Source: Thermocatellispora tengchongensis | GTDB taxonomy: Bacteria > Actinomycetota > Actinomycetes > Streptosporangiales > Streptosporangiaceae | Reading direction: 5' to 3' | Assembly (NCBI RefSeq): GCF_014202315.1 | Contig: NZ_JACHGN010000002.1 | Span: 93,480-157,479 of the forward strand | DNA: 64,000 nucleotides | Part shown: positions 16,240 through 26,539 of the stretch, one piece after another | Numbering within the stretch: the stretch's first letter is position 1 | Layout: each line of letters starts with the position of its first letter | The notes under the pieces: model-generated | What the model was told of the DNA's origin: nothing | The model's input: only the letters and a program-made list of their open reading frames with translations | Databases searched by the model: none | Made by a program: the position numbers and the translations under genes

Positions 16240-17277
16240 TCAGCGGCGGCGGGCGGCTCCGTCGTGGGCGGCGGGGCGGAGGGCCGCTGTGCTGTCGCGC
16301 ACGATCAGGTCGGTGGCGAGCTCCACGCGGCGCGTCTCCGGGGGTTCGCCGCGCGACATGGCCATGACCATGCGGGTGGCGAGGGCCGCCATCTCCTGTA
16401 GCGGTTGGCGCACCGTGGTCAGGGGCGGCCAGGCCGAGCGGGCCAGCGGGAGGTCGTCGAAGCCGACCACGCTGAGGTCGTCGGGGATGCGCAGGCCGCG
16501 CTGGCGGGCGGCCTCGAACACCCCGAACGCCTGCAAATCGCTGCCGGCGAAGATCGCGGTCGGCGGGTCGGGCAGGTCGAGCAGGGCGTGGCCCTGGTCG
16601 TGGCCGGAGCCGACGAGGAAGTCGCCGTAGCGGATCAGGTCGGGATCGACCGGCATGCCCGCGGTCTCCAGGGCCGCGCGGTAGCCGTCGATCCTGGCCC
16701 GGCTGCACAGCATGTCGGGCGGGCCGCCGATGACCGCCACGCGGCGGTGGCCGAGTTCCAGCAGGTGACGGGTGGCCGACAGGCCGCCGTTCCAGTTGGT
16801 GGCGCCCACCGAGGCGACGTCGGGGCTCGGCTCGCCCTCGGGATCGACCACCACGAACGGGATCATGCGCGCGCTGAGCTGGCCGTGCTGCACCGGCGAG
16901 AGCCGCGAGCCGACGATCACCACCCCGTCGGTACGCCGTGCGGCGATGCGGTCCAGCAGGTCGCGCCCGGGTCCTGAGTGGGTGTGCATCACCGAGATGA
17001 CCACGCTGGCGTCGGCCTCGCGGGCGGCCGTCTCGCCGCCGCGGATCAGCTCCATCGCCCACGGGCTCTCGATCTCGGCGAAGACCAGGTCGACCAGCCC
17101 GACCGGCCCGTCGCCGTGCCCGCCGCGGCGCTGGTAGCCGTGCTTGTGCAACAGCTTCTCCACCCGCTGGCGGGTCTCGGGCGCGACCTCGGGCCGCCCG
17201 TTGATCACCTTGGAGACCGTGGGCACCGACACCCCGGCCTCCTCCGCGATCAGCGCGATCGTCACTCGTCTCTTCAC
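16240..17277 (-). CDS. LacI family transcriptional repressor (next to GH5 gene)
   Basis: GTG 17277 is preferred, with GAGGGGG just upstream; ATG 17295 is in frame. About 345 residues. The N-terminal helix-turn-helix is RRVTIALIAEEAGVSVPTVSKVINGRPEVAPETRQRV (LacI signature VSxPTVSKVINGR). The sugar-binding domain follows (VGLVDLVFAEIESPWAMELIRGG, TDGVVIVGSRLS, TAIFAGSDLQAFGVFEAARQRG, VVGFDDLPLARSAWPPLTTVRQP). It is divergent from the GH5 hydrolase gene across 266 bp that carry three similar operator-like words, so it very likely represses GH5 in the absence of an oligosaccharide inducer. Confidence 0.9.
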   Translation of the reverse strand: MKRRVTIALIAEEAGVSVPTVSKVINGRPEVAPETRQRVEKLLHKHGYQRRGGHGDGPVGLVDLVFAEIESPWAMELIRGGETAAREADASVVISVMHTHSGPGRDLLDRIAARRTDGVVIVGSRLSPVQHGQLSARMIPFVVVDPEGEPSPDVASVGATNWNGGLSATRHLLELGHRRVAVIGGPPDMLCSRARIDGYRAALETAGMPVDPDLIRYGDFLVGSGHDQGHALLDLPDPPTAIFAGSDLQAFGVFEAARQRGLRIPDDLSVVGFDDLPLARSAWPPLTTVRQPLQEMAALATRMVMAMSRGEPPETRRVELATDLIVRDSTAALRPAAHDGAARRR

Positions 17278-17363
17278 TGGCCACCCCCTCGTCATGGCGA
17301 TGCGAACCGGGGCGGGTTCCTGCCTGCGAGGGCCCTGACCGGCGCTGCCACCGCCGATTCTAA

Positions 17364-17509
17364 CGAAAACTTTCGGCATCTCGCAGCCCGGGGTCGCCAT
17401 GCGGCGCGGGGAAGGCCGAGGCATCTCACCAGGATCTATTGACCGTAACGCCAAGATTACGTACGCTCCGATCCACGAAAACATTCGGTGACAATCCGAA
17501 ACTTTCAGG
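17364..17509. promoter_or_regulatory. Three operator-like palindromes between lacI and GH5
   Basis: CGAAAACTTTCGG (17364-17376), CGAAAACATTCGG (17476-17488) and CCGAAACTTTCAGG (17496-17509) share a CGAAA(AC)TTTCG-type dyad. Two lie within 70 bp of the GH5 start and one nearer lacI. The spacing suits LacI-family dimers acting on both divergent promoters. The matching word at 15264-15276 may be a further site. Binding is inferred. Confidence 0.6.
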
Positions 17510-17543
17510 CCAGGCCGGGTTACGACGCCACGAAGGAGAGTTG

Positions 17544-18935
17544 ATGCTCGACAACCAGGTGGCCCTGCGCGTGTCCGGATCGCGGCTCGTCAACGGCGCC
17601 GGCGAACCGGTACGGCTACGCGGGGTCGGCCTCGGTGGCTGGATGAACATGGAGAACTTCATCACCGGCTACCCGGCCAACGAGACCACCATGCGCGCGG
17701 CCGTGCGCGACGTCCTGGGCGAGGAACGCTACGAGCTGTTCTTCGAGCGGCTGCTGACCTCGTTCTTCGGCGAGGAGGACGCCGACCTGCTGGCCGCCGT
17801 CGGCGCCAACTGCGTGCGCATCCCGGTGAACTACCGCCGCTTCGAGTCCGACGAGCGGCCCATGGAGATCGTCCAGGACGGATTCCGCCACCTCGACCGC
17901 GTGATCGATCTGCTGGCGTCCAGGGGCATCTACTCGGTCATCGACCTGCACGCGCTTCCCGGCTCGCAGAACCAGCACTGGCACTCCGACAACCCCACGC
18001 ACATCGCCGCGCTGTGGCGGCACCGCGGCTTCCAGGACCGCGTGGTCAACCTGTGGGAGGCCATCGCGACCCACTACCGGGACAACCCGTGGGTGGCGGG
18101 CTACAACCCGGTCAACGAGCCGGGCGACGACACCGGCAAGGTGATCGGCCCGTTCTACGACCGGCTGGTCAAGGCGATCCGCGGGGCCGACCCGTCGCAC
18201 GTGCTGTTCCTCGACGGCAACACCTACTCCACCGACTTCTCGGTCTTCCGCGAGCTGTATCCGAACACGGTCTTCGTCTGCCACGACTACGCGCTGGCCG
18301 GCTTCGCGCACGGCGGGCCGTACCCCGGCTACACCCGGGGCGAGTGGTGCGACCGCGCCCAGTTGGAGAGCGAGTTCGAGCGCCGCACCCGCTTCCAGCG
18401 CGAGACCGGCACGCCGCTGTGGGTGGGCGAGTTCGGCCCGGTCTACACCGGCGACCCGGCCGTGGACGCCCAGCGCTACCAGATCCTGACCGACCAGCTT
18501 GAGATCTACGACGAGCACGAGGCGGGCTGGTCGCTGTGGACGTACAAGGACGTGGGCCTTCAGGGCCTGGTGTACGCCGACTCCGACGGCGCGTACCTGC
18601 GCAGGTTCGGCGACTTCATCGCCAAGAAGGGCCGCCTCGGCGCCGACCGGTGGGGCTCCACGATGGAGGAGGCCGCGGACGTGCTCGCCCCGCTGTACGA
18701 CCTGATGGAGCGCGAGTTCCCGAACTGGAACCCCTACCCGTGGGGCGCCCGCTACCAGATCGACGACCTGATCAGGCACGTCCTGATCGCCCAGGCCCTG
18801 GTGCCGGAGTACGCCGAGCTGTTCCGCGGCCTGGGCGATGAGGACCTGATCGCCCTGGCCGACTCCTTCGCGCTGCGCAACTGCGCCCGCCGCGAGCCCC
18901 TGCTCGACCTGCTCACCCGCAACCTGCACGCCTGA
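17544..18935 (+). CDS. Glycoside hydrolase family 5 (cellulase/exo-beta-glucanase-like), no signal peptide
   Basis: ATG 17544 has AAGGAG five bases upstream. 463 residues. A (beta/alpha)8 GH5 fold: RLRGVGLGGWMNMENFI, the acid/base Glu192 in GYNPVNEPGDD, and the nucleophile Glu296 in LWVGEFGPV. CVRIPVNYRRFE, IDLHALPGSQNQHWHSDN and LWTYKDVGLQGLVY support it. There is no signal peptide, so it acts inside the cell, presumably on imported beta-glucan oligosaccharides. The C-terminal ~90 residues extend past the barrel (LIRHVLIAQALVPEYAELF). It is controlled by the divergent LacI protein. Confidence 0.9.
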   Translation: MLDNQVALRVSGSRLVNGAGEPVRLRGVGLGGWMNMENFITGYPANETTMRAAVRDVLGEERYELFFERLLTSFFGEEDADLLAAVGANCVRIPVNYRRFESDERPMEIVQDGFRHLDRVIDLLASRGIYSVIDLHALPGSQNQHWHSDNPTHIAALWRHRGFQDRVVNLWEAIATHYRDNPWVAGYNPVNEPGDDTGKVIGPFYDRLVKAIRGADPSHVLFLDGNTYSTDFSVFRELYPNTVFVCHDYALAGFAHGGPYPGYTRGEWCDRAQLESEFERRTRFQRETGTPLWVGEFGPVYTGDPAVDAQRYQILTDQLEIYDEHEAGWSLWTYKDVGLQGLVYADSDGAYLRRFGDFIAKKGRLGADRWGSTMEEAADVLAPLYDLMEREFPNWNPYPWGARYQIDDLIRHVLIAQALVPEYAELFRGLGDEDLIALADSFALRNCARREPLLDLLTRNLHA

Positions 18936-18964
18936 GCCCCGCCCACACGCGGCCGGTCCCCGAC

Positions 18965-18997
18965 GCCGGCGCGGGCCGCCTGGCCGCCCGCGCCGGC
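18965..18997 (+). terminator. Hairpin after GH5 gene
   Basis: GCCGGCGCGGGC (18965-18976) pairs with GCCCGCGCCGGC (18986-18997) around a 9-nt loop, 30 bp past the GH5 stop. It could serve both the rightward GH5 and the leftward lacI that ends at 19142. Confidence 0.7.
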
Positions 18998-19019
18998 CCG
19001 GCCGTCAGGAACGGCGGGG

Positions 19020-19095
19020 GTGAACCCGCGCTGCGGGGGAGCGGTCTGCGGCCCTGATGCTGAGCAGGTGAACGCGCGCTGCGGGGAGCGGCCTG
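19020..19095. repeat. Two ~28-bp direct repeats in GH5-lacI intergenic region
   Basis: GTGAACCCGCGCTGCGGGG (from 19020) and GTGAACGCGCGCTGCGGGG (from 19068) begin two 28-29 bp imperfect copies, 48 bp apart, each continuing into AGCGGYCTG. They lie after the terminator-like hairpin and before the end of the second lacI gene. No function assigned. Confidence 0.7.
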
Positions 19096-19141
19096 GCGTG
19101 GGCGGCGCCTGCTGTTCGAGGCCGCGTTGGTGCGGCGTGGG

Positions 19142-20143
19142 TCAGGTGGTGCCGCGGATGACCAGGCGGGTGGGCAGGATCGCGGGCGGGTGCGGGGTGG
19201 CGGGCGACGGGGGCAGCATGGCGATCAGGGCCCGCGCCGCGGCGGTGCCGAAGGCGGTCTTGTCCTGGGCGACGGTGGTCAGGCCGGGTGGGACCAGGGC
19301 GGCGAGCTCGATGTCGTCGAAGCCGACCAGCGCGACGTCCTCGGGGACGCGCAGGCCCGCCTCGGCGAGGGCGCGCAGGGCGCCGATCGCCATCTGGTCG
19401 CCGGCGGCGAACACGGCGTCGGGGCGCTCGTCCGGCGCCAGCAGGCGGCGCATGGCGGCGTGGCCGCTGTCGAGGTAGAAGTCGCCCTCGGCCACCAGTT
19501 CCTCGCGGTAGGGGAGGCCCAGGGCGCTCAGCTCCAAGCGGTAGCCCGCCAGGCGGTCGGCACCGGGCCAGGTGCGGCGGGGGCCGGCGATGGTGGCGAT
19601 CCGCCTGCGGCCGCGCGCGTGCAGGTGGGCGACGGCCGCACGGGCGCCGCCCACGTTGTCGGAGGTCACGTACGTCGCCCGGGGGCCGGTCACCGGTCTG
19701 TCGAGGGCCACGCAGGGCAGGCCGGAGGCGGCGAGGTCGGCGAGTGCGGGGTCGGGGGCGCCGGCGTCGATGAACACGATGCCGTCCAGATCGTGCCGTT
19801 TCGCCGCGCGCGCGTAGCCGCCGGCGCCCGGCTCGGCGGCCAGCATGAGCAGGTGGTGTCCGTGGTCGCTGAGCGCGGTCTTCAGGCCGATCAGGATCTC
19901 CTGGAGGAACGGGTGGCGCCAGCCGGGGCCGCGGTGGCCGGTGTCCCAGACCAGGCCGACCATGCGGGACCTGCCGGTGGCGAGTGTGCGGGCGGACTCG
20001 TTGGGCTGGTAGCCCAGCTCGTCCGCCACCCGCAGCACGTGCTCCCTGGTCCGCCTGGTCACCAGGTCGGGGTTGTTGAACACGCGCGAGACGGTCGCCA
20101 CCGAGACCTCGGCGCGGCGGGCCAGTTCGCGGATCGTTGCCAC
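19142..20143 (-). CDS. LacI family transcriptional repressor (next to GH1 gene)
   Basis: 333 residues from GTG 20143. N-terminal helix-turn-helix MATIRELARRAEVSVATVSRVFNNPDLV, then a periplasmic-binding-like effector domain (MVGLVWDTGHRGPGWRHPF, LDGIVFIDAGAPD, GARAAVAHLHARGRRRIATIAG, AVFAAGDQMAIGALRALAEAGLRVPEDVALVGFDD). It is divergent from the beta-glucosidase gene across 66 bp occupied largely by one palindrome, the layout of CebR/BglR-like repressors of beta-glucoside use. The inducer is probably a cello- or gentio-oligosaccharide (inference). Confidence 0.9.
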   Translation of the reverse strand: MATIRELARRAEVSVATVSRVFNNPDLVTRRTREHVLRVADELGYQPNESARTLATGRSRMVGLVWDTGHRGPGWRHPFLQEILIGLKTALSDHGHHLLMLAAEPGAGGYARAAKRHDLDGIVFIDAGAPDPALADLAASGLPCVALDRPVTGPRATYVTSDNVGGARAAVAHLHARGRRRIATIAGPRRTWPGADRLAGYRLELSALGLPYREELVAEGDFYLDSGHAAMRRLLAPDERPDAVFAAGDQMAIGALRALAEAGLRVPEDVALVGFDDIELAALVPPGLTTVAQDKTAFGTAAARALIAMLPPSPATPHPPAILPTRLVIRGTT

Positions 20144-20165
20144 GGGGACACATTAGCCCATATTC

Positions 20166-20193
20166 TGTAACCGCTTTCATGAAACCGGTTACA
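20166..20193. promoter_or_regulatory. 28-bp near-perfect palindromic operator
   Basis: Outer arms TGTAACCG (20166-20173) and CGGTTACA (20186-20193) share an exact centre with the inner palindrome TTTCATGAAA (20175-20184); only the base pair between them breaks symmetry. It ends 16 bp before the GH1 start and begins 22 bp from the lacI start, so it can control both. GAAACCGGTTAC resembles the GxAACCGGTTxC core of LacI-family sites. Confidence 0.8.
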
Positions 20194-20209
20194 AAAGATT
20201 GGTCAAAGG

Positions 20210-21559
20210 ATGAGCCTGTATCCGGCCGGCTTCGTCTGGGGCGTGGCGACCTCGGCGTACCAGATCGAGGGAGCGGTGACCGAGGACGGACGGGGGCCGT
20301 CCATCTGGGACGCGTTCTGCGCCAGGCCCGGCGCCATCGCCGACGGCTCCTCCGGCGAGCCCGCCTGCGACCACTACCACCGCTGGCCCGAGGACCTGGA
20401 CCTGATCGCGGGGCTCGGCGCGGGCGCGTACCGGTTCTCGGTGGCCTGGCCCCGGGTGCTGCCCGAGGGGCGCGGCGCGGTGAACCGGCGCGGGCTGGAC
20501 TTCTACCGGCGGCTCGCCGACGCCCTGCACGAGCGCGGCATCACCCCGTTCGTCACGCTCTACCACTGGGACCTGCCGCAGGCCCTGGAAGAGACCGGCG
20601 GGTGGAGGTCGCGCGACACCGCTCTGTGGTTCGCCGACTACGCGGCCCTGGTGCAGGAGGCGATGGACGGCGCGGTGCCGTACTGGATCACGCTGAACGA
20701 GCCCTACTGCTCCGCCATCGTCGGGTACGCCGAGGGCCGGCACGCGCCCGGCGCCCGCGAGGGGCACGGCGCGCTGGCCGCCGCGCACCACCTGCTGCTC
20801 GGCCACGGGCTGGCCGCCGAGCGGCTGCGCGCGGGCGCGCGCGAGGGGGAGCGGATCGGCGTCACGCTCAACATGTCGCCCACCCTGCCCGGCGGCCCCG
20901 AGCCCGAGGACGCCGCGGCGGCCCGCCGCATGGACCTGATGGTGAACCGGCAGTTCACCGAGCCGCTGCTGGCCGGCAGGTACGCCGAGGACCTGGCGGA
21001 GGTCTACGGCGCGATCAGCGACTTCTCCTTCCAGCACGAGGGCGACCTGAAGGTCATCTCCGCCCCGCTGGACTTCCTGGGCGTCAACTACTACTACCGG
21101 CTGCACGCGGTGGCCGCGCCGTACGCCGAGCCCGACCCGGCCCGGCGCACCGCCTTCGACCTGGGCGCCCGCACGGTCGCGCCGCCGAATCCCCGTACCA
21201 GCGGCCTGGGCTGGGTGGTCGAGCCGCAGGGCCTGTACGACACGCTGACCGGCCTGGCCGCCCGCTACCCCGGGCTGCCGCCCGTCTTCGTCACCGAGAA
21301 CGGCTACGGCGACCACGGCGAGCTGGACGACCGGGGCCGCGTCGCCTACCTGGACGACCACCTGGCCGCGACGAGGCGGGCCATCGCCGACGGCGTGGAC
21401 GTGCGCGGCTACTTCTGCTGGTCGCTGATCGACAACTTCGAGTGGGCCCGCGGGTACGACGCCCGGTTCGGCCTGGTGCACGTCGATTACACGACCCAGG
21501 CGCGCACCCCGAAGGCCAGTTACCGGTGGTTCGCCGAGCACATCCGCGCGTCCTCGTGA
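20210..21559 (+). CDS. Glycoside hydrolase family 1 beta-glucosidase
   Basis: 449 residues, the usual length for cytoplasmic GH1 beta-glucosidases, which split cellobiose and related beta-glucosides to glucose. Seen: N-terminal FVWGVATSAYQIEGAVTEDGRGPSIWDAF signature, acid/base Glu164 in TLNEP, and nucleophile Glu363 in VTENG; WSLIDNFEWARGYDARFGLVHVDY closes the barrel. There is no signal peptide. Repressed by the divergent LacI protein through the 28-bp palindrome. With GH5 and MsiK it suggests intracellular breakdown of imported beta-gluco-oligosaccharides; no permease is beside it. Confidence 0.93.
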   Translation: MSLYPAGFVWGVATSAYQIEGAVTEDGRGPSIWDAFCARPGAIADGSSGEPACDHYHRWPEDLDLIAGLGAGAYRFSVAWPRVLPEGRGAVNRRGLDFYRRLADALHERGITPFVTLYHWDLPQALEETGGWRSRDTALWFADYAALVQEAMDGAVPYWITLNEPYCSAIVGYAEGRHAPGAREGHGALAAAHHLLLGHGLAAERLRAGAREGERIGVTLNMSPTLPGGPEPEDAAAARRMDLMVNRQFTEPLLAGRYAEDLAEVYGAISDFSFQHEGDLKVISAPLDFLGVNYYYRLHAVAAPYAEPDPARRTAFDLGARTVAPPNPRTSGLGWVVEPQGLYDTLTGLAARYPGLPPVFVTENGYGDHGELDDRGRVAYLDDHLAATRRAIADGVDVRGYFCWSLIDNFEWARGYDARFGLVHVDYTTQARTPKASYRWFAEHIRASS

Positions 21560-21607
21560 GTGGGGGTCGTAGGCTGGCTGCCGTGAGTGAGCGGAGCGAG
21601 CGAACCG

Positions 21608-22787
<1,180 letters not shown>

Positions 22788-22798
<11 letters not shown>

Positions 22799-24284
22799 TC
22801 TTGCCGTCCAGCGCGGCCTCCAGCAGCGGCGTCACCCTGCGCGCGAACGCGGCGGCGCTCTCGCAGTCGGCCTCACCGGCGGCGTGGCAGCGCAGCAGCC
22901 GGTGCAGCTCGTCCTGCAGCAGCCGGCTGAACTGGGTGTAGTACGGCGTGGGCGGGCGCGGCCTGGCCGTGCGCAGGGCGGCTTCGAGCACCCCCGCCGG
23001 GGCGATGGCCGACAGGGTCTGCGCCGGGGCCGAGGGCGAGGCGGTGGCCTCCGGCGTGGGCCGGTTCGGGCACGACACCGTGGCCGTGAAGGCCGAGGGC
23101 CGCGCCGGGGCGAAGCCGCCGCAGTGGTACAGCCGGGCCGCGGCCTCGCGGCCGGTGAGCGCGGCCACCAGGTCCTGCGCCTCGGCCGGGTGGTCGGTGG
23201 CCGCCGAGACCGCGAGGTACTGCCCACCGAGGACGCCCGGCCACGGCAGCGGCTCGGCGGCGAACGGCACCCGGTTCTCCCGCTCCTCGCCCGACAGCAC
23301 CTCGTAGGCGTAGGCCCAGTTGCGCATGAACAGGGCGTGGCCCTCGCGGAACTCGGTGAGCGCGTCGTCCTCGGTGTGCCACAGGGTGTGCGGCGGGATC
23401 GCGGCGGGGCCGCCGCCGCTGCCGGGGCGTACGGCCTGGATGAGGGCGTCGAGCCCGGCGCGGCCCTCGGCGGTGTCGATGGTCACCTCGCCTTCCGGAC
23501 CGGCCCACGCGCCACCGTGGGCCCACACGGCCTCCATGGCGTTGACCACGAGCCCTTCGTAGGCGGCGTACTGGCCGGCGAGCCCGGTCCTGGTAGGGGC
23601 GGCGCCGGCGTGGGCGCGTACCTCGGCCATCAGCGCCGCCCAGTCGCGCGGCGCGGCGCGTACGCGGTCGGCGCGGTGGAACAGGAGGGGGACGTCGGTG
23701 TTGAACGGGGCCGCGTACTGCACGCCGTCCCAGGCGCCCGCCCGCCACACCGCCCCGGGCACCTCGGCGACGGCCTCGTGCCGCCACCCGTCCAGCGCCG
23801 CGAGGTGGCCGCCCTGGGCGAACTCGGGGATCCACTGGATGTCCAGGTTGTACACGTCGTAGGCGCCGCCGCCCGACTGCGCGGCGGCCATCATCTCGCC
23901 GCGCTGCTCGTCGGCGACCGGCGAGATCGTGCGGAAGCAGGCGCGGGTGGCCGGGTGGCCGGCGTTCCAGCGGTCCAGGACCTGCTGGCGCACGCCGCCG
24001 GAGACGTCCACGCCGGTGGCGATGGTGAGCACGCAGTTGCCGGGCTCGGGCGCGGCCCCGCCGGTGCAGGCGGCGGCGCACACCAGCACGAGCAGGACGG
24101 CCAGGGCGGCGCGCGCGGCGCGGCCAGCATGGGCGGCATGCGCGGCGCGGGCGGCATGGGCGGCGCGGGCGGCATGGGCGGCGCGGGCGGCATGGGCGGC
24201 GCGGGCGGCATGCGCGGCGCGGGCGGCATGGGCGGCATGGGCTGCACGAGCGGCGCGGGCGGCGCGGGCGGGGCGGGCCGTCAT
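22788..24284 (-). CDS. Solute-binding lipoprotein with repeat-encoded N-region
   Basis: 498 residues from ATG 24284 (GGGGAGG upstream). It is an extracellular solute-binding protein of the sugar type: LTIATGVDVSGG near the N-terminus, YDVYNLDIQWIPEFAQGGHLAAL, QYAAPFNTDVPLLFHRAD, FMRNWAYAYEVL, GGQYLAVSAATDHPAEAQDLVAAL. The lipobox ends at Cys73 (LVLVCAAAC), but the N-region before the hydrophobic core is ~58 residues of AARAAH-type repeats, far longer than normal. The start overlaps the solute-binding/VWA gene by 4 bp. No ABC permease is near, so it may be a receptor rather than a transporter part. Confidence 0.8.
24127..24258 (-). repeat. 18-bp in-frame repeats coding (AARAAH)n
   Basis: GGCGGCATGGGCGGCGCG-type 18-bp units repeat about six times. 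On the minus strand they encode AARAAH units of the signal-peptide N-region, alternating Arg/His on an Ala background. Confidence 0.85.
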
Positions 24285-26419
24285 GGCGTCCTCCCCGTGT
24301 TCCCGGTGCTCCCCGTGCTCCCGGTGTTCCCGGTGCCTCCGGTGGCGCCCGTGGCGCGGTCGGTCCTGATCGTGCTGAGCGCCTCGTCGGGAGGGGTTCC
24401 ATCGACCTGGTAGCAGGTCAGCAGGCCGTCGGTAGCGAGGCCGGCGATGGCCGGCTTGCCGCAGCCGGCGCCGCCGAAGGCGAGCACGACGACCTCGGTG
24501 CCCTCGTGGTCGGCGAGGTCGGCGGCGCTCAGCCCGTCGGGGCGTCCGCCGTCGGTGAGGATCACGAGTACGCGGCGGCCGTCCTTGCCGCGCAGGGCCG
24601 CGATCCCGTCGCGGACGAGCTCGCGCAGGGAGCCGTCGGGGTGCGGCCCCGCGAGGGCGATCGGGTCGAGCAGGGCGAGCAGCCGCGCGCCGTCGTCGCG
24701 GACGAACTCGGGCGGGACCGCCTCGGCGTGCGGGGCGTCCGGGCCGCCGGGGCCGGAGGGAAAGGTCCACAGGCCCGTGGTCAGCCGGCCGCGCATGTGG
24801 GTGACCAGCTCCCGGGCGACGTCGGTGGCGGCGCGCAGCCGGGAGCCGGCGGTGTCGAGCTTGTTGCTCATGGAGCCGGAGACGTCCAGGGCCATCAGGA
24901 CGTGGTCGCCGAACACGGCCGTGCCCGCCTGGGCCAGGGCGGTGTCGATCTCGGGCGGCCACCCCGGGGTGACGGCGGCGTCGCGGGCCAGCCCTTCGGC
25001 GTGGTCCAGGCGGGGCAGGTCGCCGTCGGCGTCGCGGAAGCCGAGGCCGGGCAGGTCGCGGGCCAGGCGGTCGCACAGGCCGGCGAGCAGGCCGCCGAGG
25101 TCGTCGCCCAGTTCGGGACGGTCGGGCCAGGTGACGGGGACGCACTGGTAGCTCAGGGCGTGCCCGCCGGCGGGGTAGAGCGGGTACAGGGGCGGGACGG
25201 TTCCGGGAGCCGGGGCGGGGGCGGGACAGTCGGCGCCGGTCCAGGCGCCGCCGCCCGCTCCGGCGCGGGCCCTGTTGAACTCGTAGAGCTGCTGCTCGGT
25301 GAGGATCATCGCGGGGATGCGGCCGGCGGGCCCGTCGTCGGCGCGCAGGTAGCGGCACATCACGTCGTGGGCGTCCTCGGCCGGGCCGGCGTCCCGGGAG
25401 ACGCGCGCCTCCAGCGTGGCGCGCTCGGGGGCGCGGGCGTCGCCGCCCAGCGTGCCGTACATGCCCGTGGTGGCGAGCAGGCCGGTGTTGGAGGTGCGCG
25501 CGTAGGTGCGTACGACGGAACGGGAACTGCTGACCCCGTTGATCAGCTTGGCCCAGTCGAGCCTGCCGGGCCGGGGGTCGGCGGCCGAGTCGACGGTGGC
25601 CCTGGGCACGGCCAGGACCAGCGGCGAGGTGGCGACGGTGGTGGCCCGGCCGAGGGTGACGGGCTCGGCGCGGCGGACCTGCTCGACCTCGGCGGGGGAG
25701 TCGGCGACCCACAGGACCGGGCGAGGGCCGGGGGCCTCGCCGTTCCAGCCGCCGGCGAAGCGGGCGCGCAACTCCTCGGCCGACTCCGGGGCGGTGACGG
25801 TGACGTGCGCGGTGCGGCAGCCGCGCCAGTCGGCGCTGTCGCGGCCGTACGCCTCGCCGATCAGGCGTACGGCGGGGGCGGTCTCGCTCGACGCGGTGAC
25901 CGGGATCTCGCGGGGGATGGGGCAGGACGCCCAGGGGTTGTGGGTGTAGAGGAGGGCGCCGCCCGCGGCCAGGACGACGGCGGCCGACGCGGCTCCGGCC
26001 CGCCGCGGCGCCCCCTTGAACAGGCCCGCGGCGCCTCCGGCCAGGGCGAGGAAGGCGCGGGCGAGGTGGCCGAGCACGGTGGCCCCCGCGCGGGCGCTCG
26101 CCCGTACGGCCGCGGCGGCTAATCGGGCCGACTTGACGGCGGCGGCGCGCAAGCCGTCGAGCAGGCCGGGCATCCGCCCGAAGACGTTGAACAGCACGCC
26201 GCCGAGGACGGCCAGCCCGGCCATGATCAGGGCACGCAGGGGCAGCTCCTCCAGCGGTGCGGAGGCGACCAGCGCGAACAGGGCGCCGACGGAGATGCCC
26301 GCGACCGTGTCGGTCACGCTCGCGCCGCGGCTCCGCCGCGTCCGACGCCGCCCCGTCGTCTCGCCGCTCGTCTGTTCCGCCGTGCTCCGGCCCGCCGGCG
26401 GGCCCTCGCCTCGTGCCAT
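24281..26419 (-). CDS. Membrane-anchored solute-binding/von Willebrand A domain fusion
   Basis: 712 residues. Layout: Arg-rich cytoplasmic start; two membrane segments (~41-80); an amphipathic Ala/Arg stretch; a third membrane segment (~145-158); a solute-binding-like domain (~170-480: AVRLIGEAYGRDS, PVLWVADSPAEVEQVRR, ATTVATSPLVLAVPR); a VWA domain (~505-690) with intact MIDAS DVSGSMS (Asp512, Ser514, Ser516) and ILTDGGRPDGLS; and a C-terminal tail of TGG/TGN/TGS repeats. It is probably a surface metal-dependent adhesion or ligand-binding receptor working with the co-transcribed lipoprotein. Function is unknown. Confidence 0.82.
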   Translation of the reverse strand: MARGEGPPAGRSTAEQTSGETTGRRRTRRSRGASVTDTVAGISVGALFALVASAPLEELPLRALIMAGLAVLGGVLFNVFGRMPGLLDGLRAAAVKSARLAAAAVRASARAGATVLGHLARAFLALAGGAAGLFKGAPRRAGAASAAVVLAAGGALLYTHNPWASCPIPREIPVTASSETAPAVRLIGEAYGRDSADWRGCRTAHVTVTAPESAEELRARFAGGWNGEAPGPRPVLWVADSPAEVEQVRRAEPVTLGRATTVATSPLVLAVPRATVDSAADPRPGRLDWAKLINGVSSSRSVVRTYARTSNTGLLATTGMYGTLGGDARAPERATLEARVSRDAGPAEDAHDVMCRYLRADDGPAGRIPAMILTEQQLYEFNRARAGAGGGAWTGADCPAPAPAPGTVPPLYPLYPAGGHALSYQCVPVTWPDRPELGDDLGGLLAGLCDRLARDLPGLGFRDADGDLPRLDHAEGLARDAAVTPGWPPEIDTALAQAGTAVFGDHVLMALDVSGSMSNKLDTAGSRLRAATDVARELVTHMRGRLTTGLWTFPSGPGGPDAPHAEAVPPEFVRDDGARLLALLDPIALAGPHPDGSLRELVRDGIAALRGKDGRRVLVILTDGGRPDGLSAADLADHEGTEVVVLAFGGAGCGKPAIAGLATDGLLTCYQVDGTPPDEALSTIRTDRATGATGGTGNTGSTGSTGNTGRTP

Positions 26420-26539
26420 CGCGTCAGTCGCCCCACGTTCGGCCGCCCCGACTGTGGCTCCACCCTATGGCGGACCTGACCGACTTGTCGTGATAACACG
26501 GTGTTCATGAATTCGTGATCCGCGACTTCCCGATCGCGG

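Noticed and set aside
24281-26419. Magnesium chelatase or MoxR-linked VWA protein
   Set aside because: No AAA+ MoxR gene is nearby, and the region before the VWA domain is binding-protein-like, not chelatase-like.
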